64,000 bases of DNA from Scleroderma bovista (GCA_037178675.1 JAYMGJ010000030.1:1-64000); one strand, 5' to 3'. Positions 46,503-59,364 are shown, counted from the stretch's first letter. Program-made: numbers and translations. Notes: a model not told the origin generated them from the sequence alone.

Positions 46503-48590
46503 TTAGGTGTCCATTGCATTTGCTTCCCCAGTGCCCGCACTTCCGTCATCTCCAACCGCGGGTGCCAGAGCCTTGTCATCAGGGACATTGGCGGGACTTA
46601 CCATGATGGTGGGGAGAGGAATGGCTTCCGGATCCAAAGCCATTGCATCATTGGTGATGCTGTTTGGAGGGCATGAGGAGAGGGGATCATCACCAGGTGT
46701 CATGGGGCACTGCAGGGGATGTGAGTATTGAACTGCAGGTAAATTAAATGGACTTACCAGGATGGCGGGGACAGAAGCTGTGGGTTGATCCACAACTATG
46801 GTATCATCAGTGTTGATGATGGCAGGAGGGGGGCAGGCGGGAGGAACATGGTCATCACCAGCAGAGCTGGGAGACCGAGGCGAATGGGCATCTTGTACCG
46901 CGGTTGGAGCCCACAGTGTTTGCAGGATGTCGGGGGCGACGGATTCAGCAAGCATCTCAATGGTGGTGGATACATCACGAGGTGCATGTGGATGCGTGCA
47001 CGGTTCCGTGCTTGCAACCGTGGGGATTGTTGGATCCAGTCCGTGGTCTGCAGGAGGGCCAGTTGGGGGGACACGACGGGGGAATGCGACTCAGCATGGA
47101 TGGACGAAGGGGAGTGCGTACGGAAAATGGATGCAGGACTTTCAACTGGTGTGAAAGTTTGCATGGCACCGGGAGGGGACAGTACTGGAGGGACAATTAG
47201 TGTACTTGACCTCAGACTCTCCATGAGCTGGCAAAGTGTGTCCACTTGGACCTCTTGCGCCTCCAGCCTCCGCATCACATCGCCCAACTTCTCCTTCAAG
47301 TCGGAACATTTGCTGCAGGCACTTGTTGTCGTCGCCGTGGTCGTATGTTCGCTGTACTCAACGCTTGTACCGTGGTCCCTCGATTTTGACAGCCATCGCG
47401 GTTGCACTATCAGCACTCCATCAAATTCTGTTTAGATATTCAGCAGAACGGAATAAAACAAATATTCAACTTACTTTCATGTTTGCCCCTCAATGGGCCA
47501 GGTGTTGAAGGTCCAGCTGCATGTGCTGGACCTGCAGATGCAACACCCGTGGGAACGGGACTCTTGGCTTTGTGTTTGCGAGTCGAACGGGGAGGGCTTG
47601 TACGCAGTGGTGCAGGGGTTGGTGCTAGTGATTGGGGGGGGGTCCAGCTGGCTGGTCCGTGCTGCTGGTGCACGCGATTGCGATCAAGACCGCGTACACT
47701 TCAGTGACAGGCTGCACCCATGCTTCCCCTTGTTGCACTGGAAGCATGCACGGTCCTCCTTCCTGGCACAGGGTAACATGCGACAGGTGCAGTGGTCACA
47801 TTGATCCATTGTGGGAAGGATGGGGAAGTCGGGAGGGGGATTGTGAAGGTCATAGGTCTTCATGACACCGTGACGAATAGGCTTGGCAGTGTCTTTGTTG
47901 TCGCTGTCGACAATGGGGGCTGACTTGACCTGCTTGCGAGGGCGACGGGACTGGCTGCGTCCCCGAGTCTTTGCACGTCCACCGCGACAACCTCTCCCCT
48001 CCTCTGGAGCTACTGGCTCAGATGGGCCAGCGTCATTGCTACTCACCTCATGTGCCGGTTGCTTCCCCTTATCCACCCTCTCCTCCTCCACCCTCTGCTC
48101 CGCTGCCTGCTCACCATCCATTTGGCCTTCATCGCTTGGTTCAGGAACCCGGTCACCACGATTGGAGTCTTGACCACGGTTGCACCAGGGATGGTCGGAG
48201 ACATTCTCTGCAGGACACTGCAGGAGTTGGGGCCACTTTGGCCATGTGGTAATTCCCTCTGATGGATCCTCGAGGTCATGGTCGAGGGACATGAGCATGG
48301 GGGGGATGTTGAAACCACAGGGTAGGTTCCCCACCACCTCTCGAACACGGTTCTGACAATTGTTAGATACAGTCAAGGATTTAAATTAGTTTACTCCCCA
48401 GCTGGGCCCAGACATCGCGATGGACGCCCAGCCATAATCCGGTATCCTTAGTTTTCTTAATTGTTGCGACTCACGTGGTGATGAGGCTGGTGGCATCTGC
48501 GATGACTTCTCCAGGCATCATGGGGGTTCCAAAATCTTCGGGGATGTTGGAGGAGGATGGAAGCTGAGTGTTGGATTGTTGGGTAGACAT
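46503..48590 (-). pseudogene. Z2: Zn2Cys6-cluster plus coiled-coil protein
   Basis: ATG at 48590 opens MSTQQSNTQLPSSSNIPEDF. An intron (about 48475 to 48363, GTGAGT...CAG) leads to NRVREVVGNLPCGFNIPP, an acidic Glu-rich stretch, a basic RGRSQSRRPRKQ, and a cysteine cluster CX2CX6CX7CX2CX6C starting CDHC (about 47700-47800), the same spacing as Z1. A TGA in RS-SQSR (near 47687, CGA expected) and a frame change follow. After an intron (acceptor near 47428) FDGVLIVQPRWLSK matches Z1, then a CSKC and a coiled coil (SDLKEKLGDVMRRLEAQEVQ, 47240-47320), and a Pro-rich tail to TAA 46503-46505. Like Gal4-type regulators it pairs a zinc cluster with a dimerising coil. It is divergent from N2 (about 900 bp apart). 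Confidence 0.6.
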
Positions 48591-49491
48591 AGTGAAGTGA
48601 AAATGAGCTGAGTGGGAGTGAAAACAAGTTTGCGGTGTGGAAGCCGCGCGGTATGTTGAATATTTATTATGATTATGTCAGCGAGTGTCACACACCAGTG
48701 GACTGAATCTGACAGCATTGATATGTCACTCAATGCCACACCACGTGCTAATAATCTCTGTGTGGGCTTTCAACCGCATGCATGGTATGTCACCCAGGTT
48801 CACCAGTGTTGCGGTACACCCGCGGAAGCTGTATTTAGTGATAATTAAATGCTTCATATAGTTAGTCAGGCACCCACATCAATGTGTAAATTTAATCACC
48901 AAAGTATAAATGGAATGGACAGTCACATGGATTGTCGGAGTGAATTGACTGCGGTAAGATCCAGTGTATTTCAGATTTACCGGTATCACAGGTGCAAGAT
49001 TAGCAGCAAATAGAATAGAGACAACAATGATTGAAAATTTGTGATCAGGTAGCCAGTCTAAGCAACACTATTGACACAAAGATTTATTGCATACAATGCC
49101 CGCGGCAGACATTGAAGATTGGAAGGCAAGGAAAATGGTACCCACAACATCTATTTAGGGAATCATGGCCGCGGGTGTGCTAAACATGTTTCACTGTCTG
49201 TATTTATGCAGATGCAGAGCTACAATGGGTTGGCAAGCTTTGTTTTGATACATATCTCATTCCTACCACAATATAGAACAATTGGAATCAATTGACAGTG
49301 ATATGCAGTACCCAAATTCCACCCCAGATTCCATTAATGACATAAGATGGTTGATTCTGACCATTATTTACCCTTTAAACATTTCATTTCATAGTGGTGG
49401 GAAATATATTATATAAGCTGTGGTACTTAACATAAATGATCGCGGCCTGTCAACCCCAAACCCTCTATTGTCTCATACATCACCAGCAACC
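48591..49491. promoter_or_regulatory. shared divergent upstream region of Z2 and N2
   Basis: About 900 bp with no convincing gene separates the two start codons. It is AT-rich with a few CCGCGG sites (48820, 49098, 49168) and TATATTATATAA at about 49406-49417, roughly 75 bp before the N2 start. Confidence 0.35.
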
Positions 49492-50812
49492 ATGAGCGGA
49501 CCAAGGAATGTGAGATTTATAGATGATGGAGCACCCAACACATGTAAGTATATGTATTGGATCTGTATCCCTCATTTGACATGGATCTCGGACAGCTTTG
49601 TTCGGCAGCCCAGGGTGGACACCTCCCAACAGGCAAACTCCGAGGGCACCTCGTGAGTATCTATCAGTTCTACATGACTATTGCTTATTTCAAATTCACA
49701 GCAACTGAGAGTAGCAGTGGATGGTCTCCACCTGCTCAGCCACACCATCTATCCGCAGGCGACCTGATGTGTATTGACACAAATGAACATTCACTCCCCA
49801 TGGTCCATTCACTGTCATCCAATGTGTTGGACAATAGCTGGTCTCCACCAGGCGTGTTGCCATGTCGTGAACTCCCACCTACGTCATCCCCTAACTGCGA
49901 TACCACCCCGATGCCTCAAACATCCTCCAACTCTGGTTCCGACACTGACACGTCGGAGGATAGCCAAGGTCTGAAGAAAGTGACTCATCACCATGGCCCA
50001 TGACGCCAACCCACGGACCATCCGCTGATTCCTCAGATGGTGACACCTCGGAGGAGAGTCAAGCATGTACTCCACCCGCACAGTAAGCCTCTAACATTTT
50101 TCCAACATCACTCATGTCACCAATGGAGTCAACCCCTTGTAGGCAACCCCGTGGATCAGCATCGCTCAGTGCATCATGTCTCTCCACAGAGACAGGTAAG
50201 CCAACTGGGAGTGAATCTGACGCAGAGGCAATATGCCTCAAAGACTTCTGGCCGAGAGTCATTGGTACAAGCCCCATTGCACACAGTAGGTTAGTGGATA
50301 AGGGAAAGGCACCCGAAATGGAATCAAGCTCAGTGCGCCCATTCCCTGTAACCTGTCCCAAGGATGTGGAAGGTGAGTGTTGCCTTAGGTTAAATTACTG
50401 ATACTGACAGTCATAGTGGAATGGTGGCATTTGCTACAAACAATGGCTGACCTTGAAATTGACTGCGGTAAATTCAATGGCCCGCAGCATGAATGTGAGT
50501 ACATTAGTATATCTACTAAATTGATATTCACAATCAGTAGTAAGCACAGCTCGCCAGATTGCAGCCTGTTTTCACCCCAAGGATGGCAAATCCATCTGCC
50601 TGGACAACTTGTACGACAAACCCCTTATCACAATGTACCAGCAGTATGCGGACAAGTTGGTGGAAGAAACTAGGGAGTGGAGAAGGCTGATGGCCTTATG
50701 GGCACATTATGCTGACATGATAGATAAGTTGGAGCACATGGATAAGGGTGAGATGGAGGGCACACAGGGTGCCACGGATCATTTAGAAGATTTACACCCA
50801 TCAATGTTGTAA
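49492..50812 (+). CDS. N2: VRF-motif protein, paralogue of N1
   Basis: ATG at 49492 opens MSGPRNVRFIDDGAPNT, ending at a GTAAGT donor (49543). A later exon (about 49700-50000) carries two W-SPP motifs (SSGWSPPAQP, SWSPPGVLP) in a Ser/Pro/Thr-rich stretch. Further exons include TETGKPTGSESDAEA and MADLEIDCGKFNGPQHE, and the last exon (50536-50812) has ARQIAACFHPKDGKS, LITMYQQYADKLVEETREWR and a charged end at TAA. Exon order and the last-exon motif match N1. I noticed no premature stop inside the probable exons, though not every splice site was verified. It converges on L2, as N1 does on L1. Function unknown. Confidence 0.5.
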
Positions 50813-51097
50813 TTACATTTGGTTGTCTGCTAGTATTAAATACTTGAAAGAATGATTTTCAGTGTGTGAGATGACATTCACTAGGATTGTGAGTTTAAAG
50901 GTAAATGTGATGGACACCGCATGTTTGATCATGACCGCGGTTGTGTTCAACAGTCATGTTGTCATATTCACCTTACATTCACTGCGGTTATGATTCATGA
51001 TACACAGTGATGGCCACCTGGTGATGATGATCCTATATCCACATATACAGATTTGTCTACATTTACAATCTGTATACGAGGAATCTATTCTCGGCAC

Positions 51098-52691
51098 TGT
51101 AGAGACAGTCCTGTCTCTGGGTGTGTAGATTGGTAGTACTGATACTGGACTCTTACCTTAGCTATGTAGGCTTGTACTTAGCTTACTAAGCAAGATCCTT
51201 CTCTTCAGTGTATATCTTTGAGCTCAGTCTTGGAATGACTGAACCACCCTTCCACTCTCTAGTTTCTTAGTCTCCTTAGTCCTTGGGAGCCTTGCCAGAC
51301 CTCCAGAAGTCCCTGGGTCGAATGCACCTCATCTGAGGGAGCAGCCACCCAAACACATTGTTATCTTTTCAACTGGAGCCCACCGTGAGGGGTTTCTGTG
51401 TCTTGGAACTCCCTATCCTCTTTCTAGGTCCCTCTTAACCAACTACAGTCACTCCTTTGAAGTTTCCATCATTTTCCCTTGAGTTTTCAGCATCTTCTCC
51501 TCCTGCCCCCCTCGAGTTTGGCGCATATCTCGCTCCCTTTTGCGCCGGATCTTTCGCTTTTCTGGAATCCGGATCTGCTCGTCGAGGGCTTTCGAATGGT
51601 GCCTGGGTCATCGCGATTGGTCCAGCGGTTGCGGAGATATTCGCATTTTCGCATTTGGGTGGAGTTTGGGACTGATAGGTCGATATCTCGGGATCTAAGG
51701 CTCGTCCTGCTTCGTCCTTTCGCGTCCTAACCCCTCTATACTATGGCAACACCATCCTATCACGCCGCGTCCATCCGTCCAGCCGTTCCCTCGCTATGCT
51801 GCGCTTCTCCTCCTCCCCCCCTCTTTTCGAGATCTGTCCGTTGTGCCTCTGTTTCTCGACCGGCCCTTTCGTCCTTTTAGTCTCTAGTTCCGTCGTACTC
51901 GTCGATTTCATATATGTTTTTACGTTGCACGTTTCCCTTGCCGTTCCGGAGATATTTGCATTTTGGAGTCCAGAGAGGAGGGAGAATGATCTGCATCTAT
52001 GTCGACGGTTTCTGCGCTGGTCCCTTATCGCTTCTAGGGCCACGTACTACTCGATGAGGGCTTTCTAACGCCACCTTGACCGCCACAATCGCCCCAGCCG
52101 TTCTGGAGATATCTCCAGTTCTTCGCCCTTGTCCTCCTCCCCCTCCGCTTTTTGCCTTTTTTAGGTGCTCTCTCCTATCCTCCTGCCTCAGGACTGCTTC
52201 TCCTGCCATTCCCCATCCTTGTTAGTCAACCTCTTGCCGTCCTTAGGTCTGGGGACCACTCTGATGATGTGCGGAGTGTTCGTGTTCCCAGGGTTATGTG
52301 AGTCTGTGCGTTTTTGATGGACTGTTTGGTGTTTTGCAAGGTTTTAGTGGGTCTTTGGTTGTGGTTTGGTGTGGTTGGTGAGTACCTGACTGGGGACAGT
52401 CAGTGTTTCAAGTGCCTGGGAGGTGTAGAGACAGTCCTGTCTCTAGGTGGAGAATTGGTAGTACTGATACTGGACTCTTACCTTAGCTATGTAGGCTTGT
52501 ACTTAGCTTACTAAGCAACTTCCCTCTTTCCTCTGTATATGTTTGATCTCAGTCCTGGAGTGACTGAACACCTCTACTCTCCCTACTTCCTCTAGTCTCC
52601 CCAGTCCCTGGGAGCTCTGCCAGACCTCCAGAAGCCCATGGGTCGAGCGTGCCTCACCTGAGGCAGCAGCAACACCCAACCCCCCCCTACA
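51098..52691 (+). mobile_element. R3a: short non-autonomous LTR retrotransposon (two R3 LTRs plus about 1 kb)
   Basis: 5' LTR 51098-51371 (TGTAGAGACAG...ATCTTTTCA) and 3' LTR 52424-52691 (TGTAGAGACAG...CCCTACA) bracket about 1.05 kb. The 3' LTR lacks the usual ACATTGTTATCTTTTCA end, so the LTRs are not identical. Flanks are GCAC (51094-51097) and GCGC (52692-52695). The interior begins ACTGGAGCCCACCGTG, a possible primer-binding zone, and has no RT or integrase, only repeated GGAGATAT(T/C) boxes (51632, 51947, 52105). It fits a TRIM-like element. Confidence 0.65.
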
Positions 52692-52767
52692 GCGCTTCTT
52701 TCATAGGCGGGCATCATCATAGTCCTCCAGCCTTGATGGGAGCCTCTTTGGCCGGACCGATGTGCGC

Positions 52768-53049
52768 TGAAAAGACAACAATGTGTTTGGGTGGCTGCTC
52801 CCTCAGATGAGGTGCATTCGACCCAGGAGCTTCTGGAGGTCTGGCAAGACTCCCAAGGGACAGGGAGACTAAGAGAAGTAGGGAGAGTAGAGGTGTTCAG
52901 TCACTCCAGGACTGAGCTCAAACATATACACAGGAAAGAGGGAGATTGCTTAGTAAGCTAATACAAGCCTACATAAGCTAAGGTAGAGAGTCCAGTGTCA
53001 GTACTACTATCAGCAACTCTACACACCTAGAGACAGGACAGTCTCTACA
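52768..53049 (-). mobile_element. R3c: solo LTR nested in R2-C (282 bp)
   Basis: TGAAAAGACAACAATG...CAGTCTCTACA with perfect GCGC flanks (52764-52767, 53050-53053). It shows that R3 was active after R2-C inserted. Confidence 0.85.
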
Positions 53050-54348
53050 GCGCCTAAGTGAGGGAAGAGGTCAGAACAACCAACAACCAACACCAAATGA
53101 CAGCAAAATGCGAGTGGTGGTCTTCCTTTGTGTTTCTGGTATTTAACCTCCACAGGGGAAGGTGCTGCACGCCTTCAGGCAGGATGCAGGAGGGAAGGGA
53201 AGGGCTTCTGATGGGGAATAGATGTGACTGGGGATGGTATTGACTCCTCTTCAGCCTACCACAGTGGTTAGGAAGAGTCCTGGGATTGAAGAGTGATGAT
53301 AGATTGATGATAGGGGTGTAATAGCAGTGATGGAGCAACAGGGAAGCAAGGGGACAGTTCCTGCTTCAAGAATGCGATGGACAGTGCTGGGATGGAGTGG
53401 ACAGTGATGCTAGACTGCGCTTCAGCCTAGAGAAATGATCAGATACAAGATATATCTGATAAACAGCAATATAGGAGCTTTAGGCCAGCACTGGGTGACC
53501 TACAAGTCCAAAGACAGAGATAGAGCTTATAGACAGTGAGGGAGAGTGAATGTGGTCGCTTTATTGAGGGGGAAGCAGACACTTCCTTGCAGCCTTTGGC
53601 TGCTGGTTTATATACAGGAGGGGCTGTGGCCCTGTAAGCACAAATGACTAAGTGCTTGGTAAGAGATTGGTAAGCGATTGATAAGCAGTGTAATCAGGCT
53701 GAGTCATCGATGGGGAGAGCCTGAACAAGCTGCTGAGCCAAGGGAAAGAGCAAAAACATAGGTAAAAAGGGGTGTACAACCAAGAATATGGAAAAATCAT
53801 TGCATGGGGCCCAAAAGAGAGGGGGGGGAAGCAGGGGATGAGTAGATCAAAGCTAAATGAGCATATGCGATGACATAATGCATATGAATCATAGGGGCAT
53901 GAGTCATGAATTGATAAGCAGCATGATAAGCATGATTTGAAGGATGATTGGTAAGTGATTGGTAAGGGGAGTAATGGGGATTAGTAATGCCAAGAGGGCA
54001 TGAATAATGCACAGCAGAGTGAGTCAGAGTGAGCCAGAGTGACTCTGTGTGACTCAGACAGAAGGGAAGCACATGATTGATTGAACTTTAGATCTGGAGA
54101 TGAGCTTCTGAAGCAGTGCCACTGATGGGAGTGGCTGGGGGATAATAAAAGAATTGATCCGACCAGAAGAGCAGTGTCAGGGGGCCTGGAATGACAAGTA
54201 GAGTCACAGCTGGTCACAGAGTGTCACAAATCCCTTGGATTGAGCTTCTGTAGAGCAAAAACGCGAAATTTGGTGCTCCCGAAGTGCAGTCTTCCCTTGA
54301 GCAGTAAGGGGAAGGTTCTGTACTCTATTAGGGCTCCTAAGAAGGGTT

Positions 54349-54859
54349 CTAGAGCACTGTTTCATTCGTGTTTGTTGCGGGATAGCAGGGAAGAGAATCA
54401 CAAGTAGCGGATTCGACGTGTCCAGGGAAGCAAGATGAATGATAGAGGGAGATGGATGTGACAGGACTCTGGGATAAAAGGACCATATGCAGAGGACTCA
54501 GGAGACACAGAGACGACCAGGTATGAATTTTAAAGTCTAACGATAGACTTGAGACGACCAAAGTATGTGCATGATGCAGGACTGACGAGGAGAACGCGCT
54601 GACCGAGAATGAGAGGGACTGAGGGAGCAGGCTGGGAAGATATGTACCAGACAGTACACAGGAGCTCATGGAGAGGCTGTCCCAAGAGCAGGACATAGTT
54701 GAGGTCTGCTGCAATAGCAGAGAAACGTTCCAGAGAAAATGCGGACTCCATAGTGAGTGATGAAGTGGGTGTCTGGATTGCGGGTGGAATATCTCCATGG
54801 GAAATGAACAGATTTACGTCGGGACTTGACAGGCAGATAGACCACGGTCTAGGCTCCAT
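54349..54859 (-). pseudogene. LTR-embedded reading frame, R2-C copy, frameshifted
   Basis: Opens MEPRPWSICLSSPDVNLF and is read to KSIVRL, then shifted. The remaining sequence matches the other R2 copies in another frame. Confidence 0.5.
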
Positions 54860-57800
54860 GATGGTATAGTCACATGATTGATAGCTTCAAAAATGGCAGA
54901 GCTATTCAAAATATCGGAATGCCGGCACTGGGTGCCTAAATTTGACATTTGGGTGCTAAAAATGATTCTTCCTTTTCTCCTTCATTTCTCTATTGTTTCT
55001 TCTGCTTCTTTGGTTGTTCTGGTATGGGAGTTGGACTGCAGTAGGTTGCATTCCTCTCTCATACTGAAATGATCATCAATCCTTGGATTCTTCTGCTTCT
55101 TGGCAGTTCTTGTGCGAGGGATGACTGCCAGACAATGGCATTCATCTCTTGCTCCAGGATAGTCATTCTCGTGCGATAGATGGCTACAATGAGCTTGTAT
55201 TCATTCTTTGCATAAGGATAGTCTTGACTTTGCGTGATATGGATAGCGAGGGCTGTCTGTATCCCTCAAGTCGGGACAATCTTTCAACAGATCTTGGGTG
55301 TGCATTCTTTGCATTAGTTTCATCGGCTAACTTTCTCCATGTCCACAGTACCAAACACGTTTGGTGCGTGACACCGACTGCCACCTCATGACACCTTTTC
55401 CCCCTTCATTGGATTCATCTTGTAGTGATTTATGTTTTGCATTTTATTTCAGGTCCTGTGAGTAATTTTACCGGGATTGCCATAATGCATACCTTGTGGA
55501 ATAGCTGCAGGAGCTGAATGACCTGCGGTTGGCACTTGAATTGACTGACCACTCTGTTTCATGACTTCAGAGTGTTTGGCTGAATATATATATCAGATTT
55601 GTAAGAATAAATATGTTGGTGATGGAATAAGAAGCGCCCTTGCCTTTTATCTTCCCACTTTGTTGAGCCGCAGTGGAGGGAGGACCCGTGGGTGTCACAT
55701 CCATGGAAGGAGCACTCTTCCCAGTACCTCCAGGATGTTTCCCTGAATATAAATATTAAATATGTCAGTGTCAGAATATGTTCACAGCCTAAGAAGACCA
55801 TCACCTTTGGTGTTAAGCGGAGCATCAGAGTGGGCGGTGGCAGTGACCTCCATGGCAGCCATACTCTTCCCTGTGACTGCACTCTGTTTACCTAAATGAA
55901 TATATGATAAACATAGCTGTAACTGCTGGTGTGACATCATAGGACCACCTTTACCTTTGGTCTTCTGAGTGACAGGTGGGTTGTCAGCCGTGGTTGTGGA
56001 AGCACCTGCGGTTGCAATTGGATGTGTCAGATTATTCTTATCTGCAACTGATTTTTTCTTGTCTGCATATAAATATTATCCACATACATTTAGTTGTATG
56101 TGAGGGTCCATAAGAACACTCTCACCTGTTGTCTTTACCCGCGGCTTGGGTTTGACAACCATTGCAGTTCCCGCGGTTGGAGGATTCTCACTGCCTGCTA
56201 TTGTTTGTTCATTTCATCCCTATTGATAATAAATATCCCACCTGAATCTTTCCTTTGCTGCATTGCCTGTTGCTGATGGGACCCAGCACGCATGGAATAT
56301 GATGCATTTGGTGGGCCCACTTTAATATTGTGACCGGCTGAGGAGTCACCATTGGTCTGATCCGAACTGGAATCTGTGAAAATATATCAGTGTATGTTCA
56401 TACAGTAACCATACTTACCCTTTGAATTTTTTCTGGCATGCGTCTGTTTCAACCTTTTATTACGGCTCTTCTCAGCATCCGCTGCAAGACATCAATGATA
56501 TACCAATGAATGAATAGATGTAATTACCTTGCAAATCGTGTTGACCACAGGTGTGCCTTGATTCTGCTCCACCCCTAGAAGGACCCGCGGCATTTCCATG
56601 CGGACGCACAGGGGGCTGAATGTCCTCTATGTCCTCGTCATTATATGATACATCTATCAATGCCTCTCAGTGGTTGCCAATTTAATAGAATGATATTTAC
56701 CTTGTGTGGGCTTTTTTCCTGTTCTCTTTGCCGTACTCTTGTGATTGGCACTCGAAACTGCGGCTTGTAGCGACCCATCGGACTCTAACCACCTCTTGAC
56801 CTTGAATGTATTTGCGGGATCACTCACTTGCCTGTCTCACCACCACTCCAATATTTCTGTGGCCTCTTTGTTGGTAAGCCTAGAGGGTTCCTTGAATGCA
56901 ACATTGGCAGGCCAATACCTGCCCGATATATATGTGCCGCGGTCAAGCCCAATTGCTGCCCATGGTACAGCAACATCGGACCAACCACAAGCCTTTCCTG
57001 TTATGACATGGTTAGTGTTTGATTCATATAATATTTTTACATACCATAATGAAAACTAATGAATGCGCGGACTACACCCTTTTTGTCCTGGGTGTTCATA
57101 TTCAGGATGACCAGAATGTAGGGCATGTCATCTGCATCTGTTGGGAGGTTAAGCCACGGCCGTCTTTTACCTTTGACAGGCTTTCTTGGAACCGTGCCCT
57201 CATCCTCCGTATCTTCACCACTTTCCTCCTCCACACCAAACACCTGATGGGCATACCGCTCCCACTTGTTCTCCACCCGGTCCCAGCCATCAAAGAGCTT
57301 TCCATCACCCAATTTGTCATTGAAGTCATGCCTATGTGTGTCAGTAGTAATATATACACCGAATAACCACACTCACAGGCCATACATGATGTCACCTGCA
57401 GCACCTTTCCAAGCTGCCATCACCACCACTCTGGCACCACACTGCTTCCACATTGCCTTGGAAAACTCACGGGCAAACTTCCGACCTTTTCCTTCCGTGG
57501 CTCTACCTGTAGTTTCAGTACCATGCTGCCACGGGATAAGAGTCTCACCTTGCTTGGATCTCTGGGGGGGGGGGGGTGGGTATCATTCCATTCCTTGGCT
57601 GTCTTTTCTGCCCACTCTATGTTCTCCGTGGTCAGTCTCTTTATCACTTTGCCCACCGCCCTCTGATAATTTTGAATGTACCCGCTGGAACCGGGTGCAT
57701 GTCCTGCTCTGGCAAGCACATCATCTATTTTTGCCTTCTCTTGGTCTGCTATTACCATGTGGGCAGTCCACCTGCAGCCATATTTGATGAGCTGTTTTTT

Positions 57801-59083
57801 CTTCCGAGTGCGAGAGTGATTATACAGCCAATTTTGAATGGCCTATGAAAATACAAAATAAGGCAAGCTCTTCATAAGTGAGGGAGCACTCACCTTCTTC
57901 TTTATCACCCATTGGTGACTCTTGAGTGTCCTGTTGGCCTCCAGCCTTTGGACATGGCTTGCAATGTCCTTAAAAATAGACTTCCTTTTTGTTGCGTCCG
58001 CTGCCATCCACTGTTCCAGTTTCTCCTGGACAATGATGAGCTCATCTTTGCGAAGGGGGGTCTTGCCTTGCCCAGTGGCATCAGACCTCCCATCACTATC
58101 ACTCTCACTGTACTCAGATTCGGACATGGGTGAGGTGGAAAACTTGCAGCAAGTTCCAAATTCCGGCACACATTTGGGCCTGTTGATTGAAGTTCACGCG
58201 GTCACTTTCTTCACATGTCACAAGGACCCTTGATCTTACTTTACCATGTATGGGCAGATGCAATACGGCGCCCGAGGAATATTTGGTAAGATTCCATGGG
58301 TATTTGCAAAGATCTTACCATAGATGGAAAGGTCCATGTTGCTCAGGGTCCATTTTGACAACGCTTATGTGCCAATCTCAAGATCTCAGTCCATAGTTGG
58401 TAGGGTTCCATTTGTGCCTGATCGCGGTCCCGACCGAGTGGATTGACACCGCAGGATCCCAATCCAATGCAGTTGGTCAAGTTCAAGGTATTGCAATGAG
58501 GCATTTCAAGGTCAAAAGTGGTCGTGTTGTGAGCTTCGCATCCAGAGACAGTCATGGGGAAGTCCAAGGTAGTAAAAGTAGGCCCCTCTACACCTGTAAT
58601 GCAGGTGACATGGAAGACAGTAAGATCTGGTAGACAATCCAAGGACAAGATCATAAAGGCTCCACCCCAGAAAAAGGCACGCATTGAAAGAGCTGATGAT
58701 CAGTCTCCTACTCAAGCTGGTTCATCGGCATTGGAGCACACCAGTTTCTTTCCAGATGAGCCTGTAGAGGCATATTCTACTACAGATGATCCACCCCTGC
58801 GAGCATGTAGATTGCCAAGGAACCAGGTCTGATGCACCTTCCACACTCTAAATATATATCTCATCCAATCATAGGACCACTATCTGTGAGACTGGCTGCC
58901 CTGGAAAGGCAAATATTTGTCAGTGCTCCTAGAAATGGAGGCACCCCCTGCATCCAGGATCTGTATGTGGTGTGGAAAGGATGGGGCAATTAGGTGCACT
59001 GACTGTGCTCATAGGCCACTCTTCTGCACCAACTGTTGCCTTGACACACACCAGCTTGGTCCCTTCCATCGGATTCAAAGGTG

Positions 59084-59364
59084 TGTTGGAGATAAACAGA
59101 CTGTTATGGTTTGTTTATATACTTACATAAGCATAAAGCGCAGATACAGTAGACTTACTATTACTATAGTTCCCTCAGTAGCTTGCCAGCATACTGAGGG
59201 TGAGTACCATCTACTAACCACCACATACTTACTGATACCTTGTAGTTACCCTACAGGTATATACTAATATACAGTAGCTTGCCAGCATACTGAGGTTATC
59301 CTACAGCTCCTTCTCCCTTCTCTTCAGGCTAGACCTTCCCTGTGCAGACCACCACCTTTCTATA
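59084..59364 (+). mobile_element. R4-b: solo LTR (281 bp)
   Basis: TGTTGGAGATAAACAGACTG...CACCTTTCTATA with perfect 5-bp flanks AGGTG (59079-59083, 59365-59369). Removal rejoins HRIQRW-TGTFF in the KDZ transposase. Homologous to R4-a. Confidence 0.9.

Larger units (their letters stand above)
52761..55373 (-). mobile_element. R2-C: R2 LTR (inverted) containing R3c
   Basis: Left end TGTGCGC (52761-52767), then R3c, then CTAAGTGAGGG onward, to GCGTGACA at 55373. Flanks are CCGA (52757-52760) and CCGA (55374-55377), perfect. R3c is inserted seven bases from the end. It lies in the 3' part of L2. Its reading frame (54530-54859) is broken by a base loss near 54535. Confidence 0.85.
52701..58127 (-). 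pseudogene. L2: long multi-exon gene of the L family, interrupted by R2-C
   Basis: ATG at 58127 opens MSESEYSESDSDGRSDATGQ, then RKDELIIVQEKLEQWMAADA, HVQRLEANRTLKSHQWVIKK, AIQNWLYNHSRTRKKKQLIK, AHMVIADQEKAKIDDVLARA (57730-58120). A G-run (57565-57577, minus strand C) lies by DTHPPPPRDPSK. Then HDFNDKLGDGKLFDGWD, WERYAHQVFG, ISGRYWPANVAFKEPSRLTN and EILEWW-stop-DRQVSDP (TGA for Arg, about 56838). A series of seven to eight very short exons (55560-56700) follows, then R2-C, and a tail with RPKRLPSRLEDYDDARL ending near 52701. The family is repeated in mushroom genomes with no function known to me. It is convergent with N2 and divergent from the KDZ transposase. Confidence 0.55.

Noticed and set aside
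46785..47435. 216-codon plus-strand frame
   Set aside because: It is antisense to the Z2 coiled-coil and Pro-rich exons, which have a paralogue and splice sites.
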